This document shows, piece after piece, positions 1 to 7,012 of a stretch of DNA of 7,180 nucleotides. The DNA comes from JAICTV01 sp035634055. GTDB lineage: Bacteria > Planctomycetota > Phycisphaerae > Tepidisphaerales > Tepidisphaeraceae. The stretch is from positions 1-7,180 of the forward strand of contig DASQDR010000118.1 in NCBI GenBank assembly GCA_035634055.1, read 5' to 3'. How positions within the stretch are numbered: the stretch's first letter is position 1; each line of letters starts with the position of its first letter. A model generated the notes under the pieces. The model worked only from the letters and a program-made list of their open reading frames with translations. It ran no database searches and was not told where the DNA came from. A program made the position numbers and the translations under genes.

Positions 1-1043
1 GGCTCGTGCAGCAGGATTTCCGTCCCGTCCTCGCCGATGGCGCCGGCGGCGCTGGAGGCGAGCAGCACGCAGCCGGTGCCGCGCGCCTCGTACGTCACCA
101 GCGCGCTCCCCTCCTCGATCGACGGGACGACGACGACGTCCGCCTCCCGCATGGCCGCGTCCACGTTGGTCACGAAGCCGCGCTCCTCCACGCTGGGGTG
201 GCAAAGCTGCGGGCGGAGGAACTCGCGGTAGCCCGGCACAAAGTTGCCGCAGATGATGAACCGCCCCCCCGCCGCCGCGGCGCCCGATTCGTGCCACGCG
301 TCGAGCGCGTAGTGCAGTCCCTTGCGCGGCTCGCATCGCCCGACCGAGAGCACGGTGAACGGCGCGCCGTCGCGGTGCGGCCCGCGGGGGCTGAAGGCGT
401 CCGGCGAGTAGCCGTACTGGTGCCGCGCGAGTGACGACGCCGCGAACCCGTTGGTAGCGAACGTCCGCGCGACGAACTCCGACGGGCAGAGCAGCTTGTC
501 GGCCAGCGCGTACTCCGCTTCCTCGCGTGCCAGCCGCGCGGCGTTGAACGCGTGCGTGTGCGTGGGCGGGACCGGCAGGCCGATGCGCTCGTGCTCTCGG
601 GCGACCACGTCGTAGGCGAAGCGCGTGTGCGCGTTGGGTCGCTCAAGGAAGCACGTGACGCCCGCGTCCCGCGCCGCGCGCAGCGTCTCGAGCGACCCGA
701 GCGGCCACCCGTGGACCACGTCGAACGCGCCCGGCTCGCGCCGCAGGGCCCGCGCCACCTGCCCGTCGTGGAACTGGAACGCGCGGTCGTCGCCGAGCAG
801 CCGGTACGGGATCCGCAGGCCCGCGCAGCGCATCGTCTGCACGACGCGGTGCACGCCGGGGATCGGCTTCTCGCAGCTTCCGCAAAAGACGGTGACCCTG
901 CAGCCAGCAGCGACGAGGCCGGCGACCTGGTGCCACGCCGTCGTGCCGATGCCCGGCACCCCAATGCGCGTGGGGAAGCTGTACAGCACGCGGAGCGGGC
1001 CGCCGCCGTTGGAGCCGGTGGATATCGTCGTCGCCGTGGTCAA
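1..1043 (-). CDS. GT4-family glycosyltransferase, 3' end cut by window edge
   Basis: This is a retaining GT-B glycosyltransferase of family GT4, expected to transfer a sugar from a nucleotide donor to the growing lipid-linked glycan at the cytoplasmic membrane face. About 347 residues are visible and the C-terminus lies beyond base 1. The N-terminal Rossmann half starts around residues 18-45 (LRVLYSFPTR, then the glycine-rich GVPGIGTTAWHQ, typical of acceptor-domain loops), with VVHGWPLG near 109-116. The donor domain begins at FTVLSVGRCEPRKGL (229-243), a standard GT4 signature. The EX7E catalytic motif is E311 and E319, in EEGSALVTYE. No ATG occurs near the beginning of the frame. The last upstream stop is at 1058-1056, and I chose TTG at 1043-1041, 7 bases after the polymerase stop; GTG at 989-987 would remove 18 poorly conserved residues. 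It is the last visible gene of the operon. The family call is firm; donor and acceptor sugars are unknown. Confidence 0.9.
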   Translation of the reverse strand, partial: MTTATTISTGSNGGGPLRVLYSFPTRIGVPGIGTTAWHQVAGLVAAGCRVTVFCGSCEKPIPGVHRVVQTMRCAGLRIPYRLLGDDRAFQFHDGQVARALRREPGAFDVVHGWPLGSLETLRAARDAGVTCFLERPNAHTRFAYDVVAREHERIGLPVPPTHTHAFNAARLAREEAEYALADKLLCPSEFVARTFATNGFAASSLARHQYGYSPDAFSPRGPHRDGAPFTVLSVGRCEPRKGLHYALDAWHESGAAAAGGRFIICGNFVPGYREFLRPQLCHPSVEERGFVTNVDAAMREADVVVVPSIEEGSALVTYEARGTGCVLLASSAAGAIGEDGTEILLHE

Positions 1044-1050
1044 CGGTTGC

Positions 1051-2466
1051 TCAGATCATTGCGGGGCGCCCGACGCCCGCGCCTCGCGCGGGGGACGAGA
1101 TCGGTTGGCCGATCGAGCGCGGATGGGTCGGGGCGACGCGGCGCGCGCGCCGCTGGCGCGCCGGCGACCGCACCGCCGCCGTGGTCATGCTCCCGATCAT
1201 CGCCAGCAGCAGGTACCAGACCATCGTGATCTGCCCGAAGTAGCTGATGACGAGGAAGCTCGTCGCGTGCACGAAGAGCGAGACGCCCATGGCCCAGCTC
1301 CACGCCACAGTCACGCGGTCCTTCGCCACGCGGCGCCAGGTGCGCCCGACGGCGCGGAACGCGAGTGAGATCAGCGCGACGAACAGGCAGAGCAGCAGCA
1401 GCCCGCCGTGCAGGCACTGCACGAGGTAGTAATTGGTGACGTCGAACGTGTGGTGCCCCCAGTGGCGGGTTCCGACCTGCGTGCCGATGGCCCACCACTC
1501 GTGCACGTGGTTGATGGCCCCGTCGATCAGCAGGAACCGGTGGTAGCCGCTGTTGCCGCCCACGATGTCCAGCCGCGAGATCAGGTGCCACACCGGCGCC
1601 TTCATGACCAGGTGCAGGCCGATCAGGGCGAACAGCACGCCCCAGCGGATCAACTGCATCCAGCTTCGCACGAAGAAGCCCAACCCGCCGATGAGGGCGA
1701 ACATCACGCCGGTGATCGGGCTGGCCGATGCGCAGGCGACGATGATGAAGCCGGCCGCCGCGATTCCCGCCAGCGCCACCAGCCGCCTGCGCCCGCCCTC
1801 CCATGCCTGCACGAAGAACAGCGGGAGGAACGACGCCCAGAACAGTCCGGCCAGGATCGGGTGGGCGAAGGCACCCTGGCAGCGCAGCCGGCCGTCGCGC
1901 ACCACCGTGATCTCCGGGACGCCGCCGAGCACCGCGAACATGTTGCGCGCGGTCAGCGCTTCGACGGTGAACGCCGCCGCCACCGGCACGCTGATCAGCG
2001 CGAAGCCGAAGACCACCTGCTTCACGTCCGCCCACTCGCGAACCAGCATCCTGAACAGCAGGTACATTCCGGCGACGTCGAACAGGAAGCCCAACTGGTT
2101 GGCGAGGATGTCGGTCCCGAGCCGGAGCAGGGACATGGTGAAGAACACGAGCACCCACGCGATGGTCGCGACGTCAACCGCGCCCCAGCGCATCGGCCGC
2201 AGCTCGCCGCGGAGCACCAGCCGCAGCCAGCCGAAAACCACCATGATGCGCAGGAAGTCGAAGTCCGCCCCGGCCACGACGATGCGCTGCGCAGGCGCGA
2301 TGAAGCAGGCGACGACGATCATCGGCCAGACGGCGTAGCGCCGCCGGACCACGAGCATCGCGACGCCCATGGCCAGGAGCAGGGAAAGCCCCAGGGGATG
2401 GACGGTGGTCTGCCCATGCCAAAGCTGCTGAAACTCGTTGCCGCCGGCGCCGTGCTGCATGGTCAC
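1051..2466 (-). CDS. Wzy-like polymerase / O-antigen ligase family membrane protein
   Basis: This is a polytopic inner-membrane protein that most likely polymerises lipid-linked repeat units in the periplasm (Wzy), although the same fold is used by O-antigen ligases. The 471 residues hold about 12-13 hydrophobic segments (for example near 24-40, 46-66, 97-115, 124-141, 150-167, 203-219, 227-245, 249-266, 272-290, 346-370, 387-408 and 411-430). Family signatures are RCQGAFAHPILAG (195-207), ASASPITG (246-253, at the usual small-residue turn) and HHTFDVTNYYLVQ (338-350), which resembles the H-x-N-YL element entering the helix after the large periplasmic loop (about 291-345). Residues after 431 form a basic Arg/Pro-rich tail. 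The start is GTG at 2466, with GAGG four bases upstream; an in-frame ATG at 2460, ten bases from that GAGG, is equally possible. Its place between glycosyltransferases and a flippase favours polymerase over ligase. Polymerase versus ligase cannot be decided from sequence. Confidence 0.85.
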   Translation of the reverse strand: MTMQHGAGGNEFQQLWHGQTTVHPLGLSLLLAMGVAMLVVRRRYAVWPMIVVACFIAPAQRIVVAGADFDFLRIMVVFGWLRLVLRGELRPMRWGAVDVATIAWVLVFFTMSLLRLGTDILANQLGFLFDVAGMYLLFRMLVREWADVKQVVFGFALISVPVAAAFTVEALTARNMFAVLGGVPEITVVRDGRLRCQGAFAHPILAGLFWASFLPLFFVQAWEGGRRRLVALAGIAAAGFIIVACASASPITGVMFALIGGLGFFVRSWMQLIRWGVLFALIGLHLVMKAPVWHLISRLDIVGGNSGYHRFLLIDGAINHVHEWWAIGTQVGTRHWGHHTFDVTNYYLVQCLHGGLLLLCLFVALISLAFRAVGRTWRRVAKDRVTVAWSWAMGVSLFVHATSFLVISYFGQITMVWYLLLAMIGSMTTAAVRSPARQRRARRVAPTHPRSIGQPISSPARGAGVGRPAMI

Positions 2467-2470
2467 TTTG

Positions 2471-2485
2471 CCTCAGACCTTCCTT
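2471..2485 (-). promoter_or_regulatory. Ribosome binding site for the Wzy-like gene
   Basis: Read on the minus strand the segment is AAGGAAGGTCTGAGG, combining two purine blocks with the upstream gene's TGA stop. GAGG ends four bases before the GTG at 2466 and ten bases before the ATG at 2460, so it does not decide between the two starts. It is the clearest Shine-Dalgarno-like signal among the genes of this cluster. Confidence 0.5.
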
Positions 2486-3423
2486 GAACCGGTCACCAGG
2501 CGGGCGGGCGTGGCGGCGTAAACCAGTGCCTTGTAGTAGTGCGGGTCCACCGGGTGCAGCCGGGCGCACTGCAGCGCGACGGCGAGCGCCTCCCGGCGGC
2601 GGCCGGAGCGCTTGAGATCGCAGACGCTTTCCATGAAGTGGGCGGCGATGCCGTTGTCGCGATCCTCGTTGCTCGACCCGTTGGACGCGCCCACGTGCGC
2701 GAACTTCGACCCGAAATCGTCGCCCCGCCGCGCGCAGGCGCGTTCCAGCACTTCCCTCACCAGCCGGGCGCGCAGCCCCGGGTCGCGCTTCGTCACCGAC
2801 GCCCAGTGGATGCGGTAGGAGTACAGGCACTCGCCGATCACCATCAGGGGCCACCTCTCGCCGACGCGCAGGATGTAATCGAACCCCTCGCCGATCAGCA
2901 GCGACGGGTCGTACCGCAGGTCGCCGACCATCGACGTGCGGTACATCGCCGTTGGGTCGTGCGCGGGCATGCGGTACTGCGCGATCGCGCGTTTGCAGCC
3001 GTTTTCGTCGATCCCGTGGAACGTCGGCGCCAGCGACTGGCTGTCGAAGATCAGCTCGTGTCCGGAGTAGACGCCCGCCAGGTGCGGGCGCTCCAGCATG
3101 GTGGCCAGCAGCCGCTCGATCCGCCGCGGGTGGCTCAGGTCGTCGGCGTCCTGCACGGCGTAGAAGTCGCCCTTCATCTGGTCGAGCGCGACGTTGAGGG
3201 CGGCCGGCTTTCCCGCGTTGGGCTGGCGGATCCAGCGGATGCGAGCGTCGTCGAACCGCGCCTGCGCCGCGTCGACCGAGCCGTCGGTGCTGCCGTCGTC
3301 CACCACGATGATCTCGAGGTTCGCGTACGTCTGCTCGATCACGCTCGCCAGCGCGTCCGCCAGGTAGGCGCCGGCGTCGTACGTGCACAAGAGGATCGAT
3401 ACCAACGGCTGTTCGGATGGCAT
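2473..3423 (-). CDS. GT2-family glycosyltransferase
   Basis: This is an inverting GT-A glycosyltransferase of family GT2, expected to add one sugar to the lipid-linked intermediate on the cytoplasmic side. Of 316 residues, the first 220 or so form the catalytic domain: VSILLCTYDAGAYL (8-21), IVVDDGSTDGS (39-49, nucleotide-binding Asp42/Asp43), NAGKPAALNVAL (69-80) and the metal-binding DADD (92-95). GEGFDYILRVGE (178-189) occupies the usual place of the acidic catalytic-base motif, with E179 and D182 as candidates. The C-terminal ~90 residues are helical and Arg/Ala-rich (GRRREALAVALQCARLHPVD), reminiscent of a TPR-like tail, and are common in GT2 enzymes of such clusters. The start is ATG at 3423, 4 bases after the preceding TAA, and GGGTAAGG just upstream (overlapping that stop) may serve as a ribosome site. 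No transmembrane segment is evident. Specificity is unknown. Confidence 0.92.
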   Translation of the reverse strand: MPSEQPLVSILLCTYDAGAYLADALASVIEQTYANLEIIVVDDGSTDGSVDAAQARFDDARIRWIRQPNAGKPAALNVALDQMKGDFYAVQDADDLSHPRRIERLLATMLERPHLAGVYSGHELIFDSQSLAPTFHGIDENGCKRAIAQYRMPAHDPTAMYRTSMVGDLRYDPSLLIGEGFDYILRVGERWPLMVIGECLYSYRIHWASVTKRDPGLRARLVREVLERACARRGDDFGSKFAHVGASNGSSNEDRDNGIAAHFMESVCDLKRSGRRREALAVALQCARLHPVDPHYYKALVYAATPARLVTGSRKV

Positions 3424-3427
3424 TGCC

Positions 3428-4240
3428 TTACCCGCGACTCTCGGTGCCCGCTTCGTAACCCAGCCGCGCTGCGATTCGTGCGGGGGCAGGATCGCGCTCG
3501 CGATGCGTGGCCCCGACGCGCAGCAGGTGCAGTTCCCGGCGGACGAGGTGCTTGTACAAGGGCCAACCCGTTCGCGTCAGCGCGACGACGGCCGTTTCAA
3601 CCGGCAACACGTGCGACCACTTCCGCTGCATGTAACGGTAAGCCTGGAGGTACATCCCGTCGACCGGTCGCGGGTTGCCGCGCGAGTTGTGCACGACGGG
3701 CGCGTCGAAGACGTACGTCGCCAGCCCGCGCTGCCGCGCCTCGAGGACGATGTCCGTCGCGTACAGGTGGAAGCCGGGCAGGCGCTCGTCGAACCGCAGC
3801 GACGAGCTGCGCCTCAGGACGATCACGACCTCGTCGATCGACTGCACCTCGACCGGCCGGTCGATCGCGACGGCGTGCTCGGTGTTGCCGCCGGTGCACC
3901 AGACGCGGCCGGCATACTCGCCGGCGCCGCGGACGCCCCAAACGCCCATCACGCCCCACGGCTTCGCCGCCGCGTCCTGCTCCAGGTCGCGCACGGCGCG
4001 CAGCAGGCGGTCGGCCCATCCGGCAGGGAGGTAGACATCCTGGTGAACGAACGCCACGAGTTCCGACGACGCCCGATCGAGTGCCGCATTGTAAGCCGCG
4101 CCTGCGCAAGCGCGCCCGCGCTCGAGCAGCACCGGGACGCGCCCGTCGGCGATGTCGGGGGAGCGCAGCAGGTTCGACTCGAGAACCGAGTCGTTGTTCA
4201 CCGCGCTGACAACTTCGATTGACGCCATGATTCGTGTCAT
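3428..4240 (-). CDS. Atypical GT2-like glycosyltransferase (Glyco_tranf_2_5-like)
   Basis: This is a probable GT-A glycosyltransferase of the divergent group resembling Pfam Glyco_tranf_2_5. With the chosen start it has 270 residues: IEVVSAVNNDSVLESNLL (8-25), AAYNAALDRASSELVAFVHQDVYLP (48-72), the central SIDEVVIVLRR (134-144), then GFHLYATDIVLEARQRGL (156-173) and PVVHNS (181-186). The usual DDGS and DxD motifs of GT2 are absent; HQD at 66-68 sits where DxD is expected, and the FHLY..D segment is characteristic of this group. The frame stays open upstream to 4324, but that extension is Arg/Ala-rich and lies inside the preceding gene. ATG at 4240 overlaps the preceding TGA as ATGA, so reinitiation is likely; an ATG at 4228 is a possible alternative. 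No good Shine-Dalgarno sequence precedes either. The role as a sugar transferase in this operon is inferred from family resemblance and context, and the substrate is unknown. Confidence 0.83.
   Translation of the reverse strand: MTRIMASIEVVSAVNNDSVLESNLLRSPDIADGRVPVLLERGRACAGAAYNAALDRASSELVAFVHQDVYLPAGWADRLLRAVRDLEQDAAAKPWGVMGVWGVRGAGEYAGRVWCTGGNTEHAVAIDRPVEVQSIDEVVIVLRRSSSLRFDERLPGFHLYATDIVLEARQRGLATYVFDAPVVHNSRGNPRPVDGMYLQAYRYMQRKWSHVLPVETAVVALTRTGWPLYKHLVRRELHLLRVGATHRERDPAPARIAARLGYEAGTESRG
4237..4240 (-). promoter_or_regulatory. ATGA stop-start overlap (translational coupling)
   Basis: The TGA ending the upstream GT2 gene (4239-4237) overlaps the ATG starting the atypical glycosyltransferase (4240-4238) in the sequence ATGA. 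No Shine-Dalgarno sequence precedes it (the bases before are GGCATCTCGCG), so the downstream gene is probably translated by terminating ribosomes that reinitiate. This overlap is the main reason for preferring the 4240 start over the longer open frame. Confidence 0.7.
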
Positions 4241-5223
4241 CGCGAGATGCCGGCGGGACGCTTGCCGTGCCGCAGCCGCCGCAACGTTCGCATCGCCGCG
4301 TCGCCGCCCGCCAGGCCGACGCACGCGCGGGCGACGGTCGCGCCGGACGGGAAGTCGCGGACGGATTGGACGAAGCTGCGGATCGACCCGCCGAGCGCGC
4401 CGTTGCGCCGCTCAACGGCGGCCAGGTCCGCCCGCTGCGCGCTGAGCAATCGCCGCACGGCTATGATCTCTTCAGCCGCCAAACCGTCGAGCCGGAGAAG
4501 CCGCTCGTACAGGTAAATCAGGGATCGCGCGGCGTGCCCAGGGGTGGCGGCGCACTGCTCGGACAAGCTCTGCCCCGCAGGCCCCCGGCGGTACATGCTG
4601 AACAGCGGGCGGGCGCTCAGACCCCACCGCCCGCACAGCGCGAGCCGCGCCAGCAGGTCGAGGTCCTCGAACATCCGCAGCGCGGCATCCATCGGCCCCG
4701 CCGCCCGCAGCACGTCCGCGCGAACGGCGATTCCCTGCAAGGTGAAGCAGGTATCGAGCACCCACAAGAGCGGCCGATCGAGCGTCAAATCGCCCTCGAG
4801 CGCCGCCGTGCGTCGACGCGCCGAGAAGAGCGACACCGGCACGTCCCGCCCCGCGCCAAACACGAGGCCATTGACGGCGTGGACGACCATCGTGCCGCCG
4901 GCGCCGATGGCCTCGGCGTGCGCCGCCAGCTTTTGCGGCGCCCACTCGTCATCGGAATCGAGGAATGCAATCCACTGGCCGCTTGCGGCCGCGATGCCGT
5001 TGTTCCGCGCGACGCTGACGCCGCCGTTCTCCTGCCGCAGCACGCGCACTCGCCGGTCGTAACGGGCCAGGACGGTCGCGGTATCGTCGGTCGAACCGTC
5101 GTCCACCACGATCACCTCGTGCGGCGGCAGCGCCTGGCGCAGGACGCTGTCGATCGCGTGCGCGATGCAGTGCGCGCGGTTGTACGTCGGGATGACGACC
5201 GAGATCGTGGGTGTTGCCTGCAT
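4237..5223 (-). CDS. GT2-family glycosyltransferase
   Basis: This is a canonical inverting GT2 (GT-A fold) glycosyltransferase, probably acting at the cytoplasmic membrane face on the lipid-linked repeat unit. It has 328 residues from ATG 5223: ISVVIPTYNRAHCIAHAIDSV (7-27), EVIVVDDGSTDDT (36-48, Asp41/Asp42), NGGVSVARNNGIAAASG (66-82), FLDSDDEW (87-94, metal-binding DSDD) and MFEDLDLLARL (184-194, where the acidic FED motif gives the presumed catalytic base). The remaining ~130 residues are helical, leucine- and arginine-rich, with no clear motif. The frame is open upstream to 5361, but the extra 46 residues are Ser/Pro/Arg-rich and overlap the flippase gene, so I rejected them. The gap after the flippase stop is 31 bases. 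The bases before the start (CTACCTTG) contain no Shine-Dalgarno match. The 3' end overlaps the next gene by four bases (ATGA). The family call is firm, the substrate unknown. Confidence 0.93.
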   Translation of the reverse strand: MQATPTISVVIPTYNRAHCIAHAIDSVLRQALPPHEVIVVDDGSTDDTATVLARYDRRVRVLRQENGGVSVARNNGIAAASGQWIAFLDSDDEWAPQKLAAHAEAIGAGGTMVVHAVNGLVFGAGRDVPVSLFSARRRTAALEGDLTLDRPLLWVLDTCFTLQGIAVRADVLRAAGPMDAALRMFEDLDLLARLALCGRWGLSARPLFSMYRRGPAGQSLSEQCAATPGHAARSLIYLYERLLRLDGLAAEEIIAVRRLLSAQRADLAAVERRNGALGGSIRSFVQSVRDFPSGATVARACVGLAGGDAAMRTLRRLRHGKRPAGISR

Positions 5224-5254
5224 CAAGGTAGACGTTCGCGGGACCGCCCGCGGA

Positions 5255-6775
5255 TCAGGATTGCGAGGTGCCGTTGATGGCCGGTGCGGGCTCGACAACG
5301 GCGACGGCGACGGCCTCGCCGTCCTGCGCTGGCTTGGCGAACGCGCTGACGGCCATGTCACGTACGACCGCCAGGCGGTCGGGTATCAGCCCGTACAAGA
5401 TTGCCATGTATGCGATCGCGCCGATCAGCACCTGCGCCAGCAGGCTCGCCCAAGGCGGAAGCTCGGCGTTGAGCGCAGGGCGGGACAGCGTGACGACGCC
5501 GTACATGAGCGCGGCCGCCATTCCCGGCTCGACGCACGGTCGCAGGTACTTCCACGGCGACAACCCGATCAGTTGCCGAAGGAACACGAGCGCGGCGAGG
5601 CCGCTAACCATAGCGTTGATGATCAGCCCGACGACGACCGCCTGCACGCCGAACCGCAGCCCCACCACGCACGCGACCCCCGTGCCCGCAGCACAGCCGG
5701 CGTGCAGGAGCAGGTATCGCCCCGACGCGCCGGTCGCGAGCAGCGCGGGGTGACAGTAGACGAACAGCCCGGCCGCCAGCGAGTAGAGCGCCATCAACTG
5801 GAGCACGCCCGCCGCGAGCTGCCACTGCGCGCCGAACGCCAGCGGGACCAGGTCCGGCGCGACGGCGGCGAGGCCGACGAAGGCGGGAATCGTCACCAGC
5901 GCGTTCAGCTCCATCCCCTTGTACATCGCGCCGCTCAGCCGCTCGTGCTCGTCCTGGAGGCGTGACAGCGCGGGCATCGAGACGGCCGCGAGCGGCTGCT
6001 GCAACGCCGTCCGCGCCAGCTCGGCAAACTTCCCGCCGACCACGTACTCGCCGAGCGGGTTGGTCCCGAGGTAGCGGCCGATCAGCAACTGGTCCAGCCG
6101 CGAGGAGAAGAAGTACAGCAGCGACACCCCGGACACCGACGCGCTCACCGCCAGCAGCTCGCGCAAGTGCGGTAGGGAGAATTCCAGCGCCGGCCGCCAG
6201 CGTGACGCGGTCCAGAGGAACAGCGCCCCCGCGAGCGAGGCGGTCAACTGCTGGCCCACCAGTGCCCAGACGCCGTACCCGAGCAACGCCATGCCGACGC
6301 CGACGACCCCGCCGACGGCCGCCGCAACTAATGTGCGGAGGGTCGGGCTTCGGAAATCAAGGTCGCGGAAGAACAGCGTTCCGTGCGTGGCGGCCGCGGC
6401 GTTGATGATCAGGGAGAGCGACGCCCACCGCAGCAGCGGCGCGACGCCGGCGTCGCCGAACAGCACCGCCAGCGGCCGCGCCAGGGCGACGGTCGCCGCG
6501 CACAGCACCGCGGCGCAGAGCACGTTGAACCAGAAGGCGGAGTTGACGTGACGCGGGTCAAGCTCCCGGCGCTGGATCAGGGCAGTGCCGATGCCGAAGT
6601 CGGTGAAGACCGCGACCAACGCGAGGTACGCGCCCACGAGGGCGACCGACCCGAACGCCGACGGGTCGAGCAGGCGCGCCAGCGTGGTGAAGACCGCCAG
6701 CGACAACAGTTGTCGCCCGCCGATCTCGATCGCCTGCCATTTCAGGCCGCGCGCGGCTTTGGTTCGAAGCGTCAT
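5255..6775 (-). CDS. Wzx-like polysaccharide flippase (MOP superfamily)
   Basis: This is a polysaccharide-transport membrane protein of the MOP/PST group (WzxC-like), expected to flip the undecaprenyl-linked repeat unit from the cytoplasmic to the periplasmic face. At 506 residues it is slightly longer than usual, with some 12-14 hydrophobic segments. The N-terminus is highly typical: ARGLKWQAIEIGGRQL (8-23), LARLLDPSAFGSVAL (32-46), FTDFGIGTALIQRRELD (57-73) and NSAFWFNVLCAA (78-89). RLDQLLIGRYLGTNPLGEYVVG (226-247) is the conserved mid-protein element. The hydrophobic core ends near residue 465. The last ~25 residues (after 481) are low-complexity Ala/Val/Glu/Pro and probably disordered in the cytoplasm. 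The start at ATG 6775 agrees with the family N-terminus; the ten bases before it (CACGCTCAGC) lack a Shine-Dalgarno sequence. It is the first gene of the cluster after a 271-base gap, so the promoter probably lies just upstream. Transported glycan unknown. Confidence 0.93.
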   Translation of the reverse strand: MTLRTKAARGLKWQAIEIGGRQLLSLAVFTTLARLLDPSAFGSVALVGAYLALVAVFTDFGIGTALIQRRELDPRHVNSAFWFNVLCAAVLCAATVALARPLAVLFGDAGVAPLLRWASLSLIINAAAATHGTLFFRDLDFRSPTLRTLVAAAVGGVVGVGMALLGYGVWALVGQQLTASLAGALFLWTASRWRPALEFSLPHLRELLAVSASVSGVSLLYFFSSRLDQLLIGRYLGTNPLGEYVVGGKFAELARTALQQPLAAVSMPALSRLQDEHERLSGAMYKGMELNALVTIPAFVGLAAVAPDLVPLAFGAQWQLAAGVLQLMALYSLAAGLFVYCHPALLATGASGRYLLLHAGCAAGTGVACVVGLRFGVQAVVVGLIINAMVSGLAALVFLRQLIGLSPWKYLRPCVEPGMAAALMYGVVTLSRPALNAELPPWASLLAQVLIGAIAYMAILYGLIPDRLAVVRDMAVSAFAKPAQDGEAVAVAVVEPAPAINGTSQS

Positions 6776-6875
6776 GCTGAGCGTGGTCGTGCGGGCGTGA
6801 GCAGCGGTGCGGCGCGCGTCGTGTCGCGGGTGCGCGTCAGCGATGGCGTCGGCCGGGCATCAAGCGGCCGGCGCC

Positions 6876-6912
6876 GGCGTTCGTGCGACAGGTTGTCGAA
6901 TGGCAGAACGCC
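6876..6912. other. Nested imperfect inverted repeat upstream of the flippase
   Basis: Outer arms ggcgttc (6876-6882) and gaacgcc (6906-6912) are perfect complements. Inside them cgaca (6886-6890) and tgtcg (6894-6898) pair around ggt. The internal loop is asymmetric (3 against 7 bases). The inner repeat is the least GC-rich dyad in this gap and could be a protein-binding operator or an RNA hairpin. The outer arm abuts a 12-base palindrome, GCCGGCGCCGGC (6867-6878). At this GC content chance repeats are common, so the call is tentative. Confidence 0.28.
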
Positions 6913-6934
6913 AGGTCGCGACGCTCACTGCTCG

Positions 6935-6972
6935 CGGGCAGCGACGCGCCGCCGTTGGCGCTGCGCTGCCCG
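6935..6972. other. Long imperfect hairpin in the flippase leader region
   Basis: A perfect 9-base inverted repeat, cgggcagcg (6935-6943) and cgctgcccg (6964-6972), encloses a second 5-base repeat, gcgcc (6946-6950) and ggcgc (6957-6961), separated from it by a 2x2 mismatch. The closing loop is about 4-6 bases. Overall this is a 14-bp near-continuous stem in 38 bases. It has no T-tract on either side. It lies 75 bases past the upstream stop and 160 bases before the flippase start, so it could be part of a terminator region or of the 5' leader of the operon. Function is not established. Confidence 0.4.
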
Positions 6973-7012
6973 GAGCGTGATCGTGCGACCCGGCGATCCG
7001 CCGTCGGTCGTG

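Noticed and set aside
170..964. 264-codon minus-strand frame starting at an ATG
   Set aside because: It is an Arg/Ser/Ala-rich shifted frame of the GT4 gene. The true frame carries the EX7E motif and stays open from 1055 to the window edge.
1408..2487. 359-codon plus-strand frame rich in His, Gln, Glu and Asp
   Set aside because: It is the antisense reading of the membrane protein gene. Its strongly polar composition is the mirror of hydrophobic codons, not a real protein.
2539..4209. 556-codon open frame on the plus strand
   Set aside because: It lies antisense to two well-supported glycosyltransferase genes and crosses their junction. Its product is Arg/Ala-rich, changes composition along its length and shows no domain. 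Long antisense frames are expected at this GC content.
4241..4324. 28-residue N-terminal extension of the atypical glycosyltransferase
   Set aside because: It is Arg/Ala-rich and lies within the preceding gene; the ATGA overlap at 4237-4240 gives a natural start.
3293..5112. 17-base identical direct repeat (3293-3309 and 5096-5112)
   Set aside because: Both copies encode the conserved VVDDGST motif of the two GT2 enzymes, so shared coding constraint explains it.
4234..5277. 347-codon plus-strand frame
   Set aside because: It is antisense to the GT2 gene at 4237-5223, with no recognisable motif, and its extent follows the sense gene.
5224..5361. 46-residue N-terminal extension of the first GT2 gene
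   Set aside because: It is Ser/Pro/Arg-rich, overlaps the 3' end of the flippase gene and precedes a perfectly typical GT2 N-terminus at ATG 5223.
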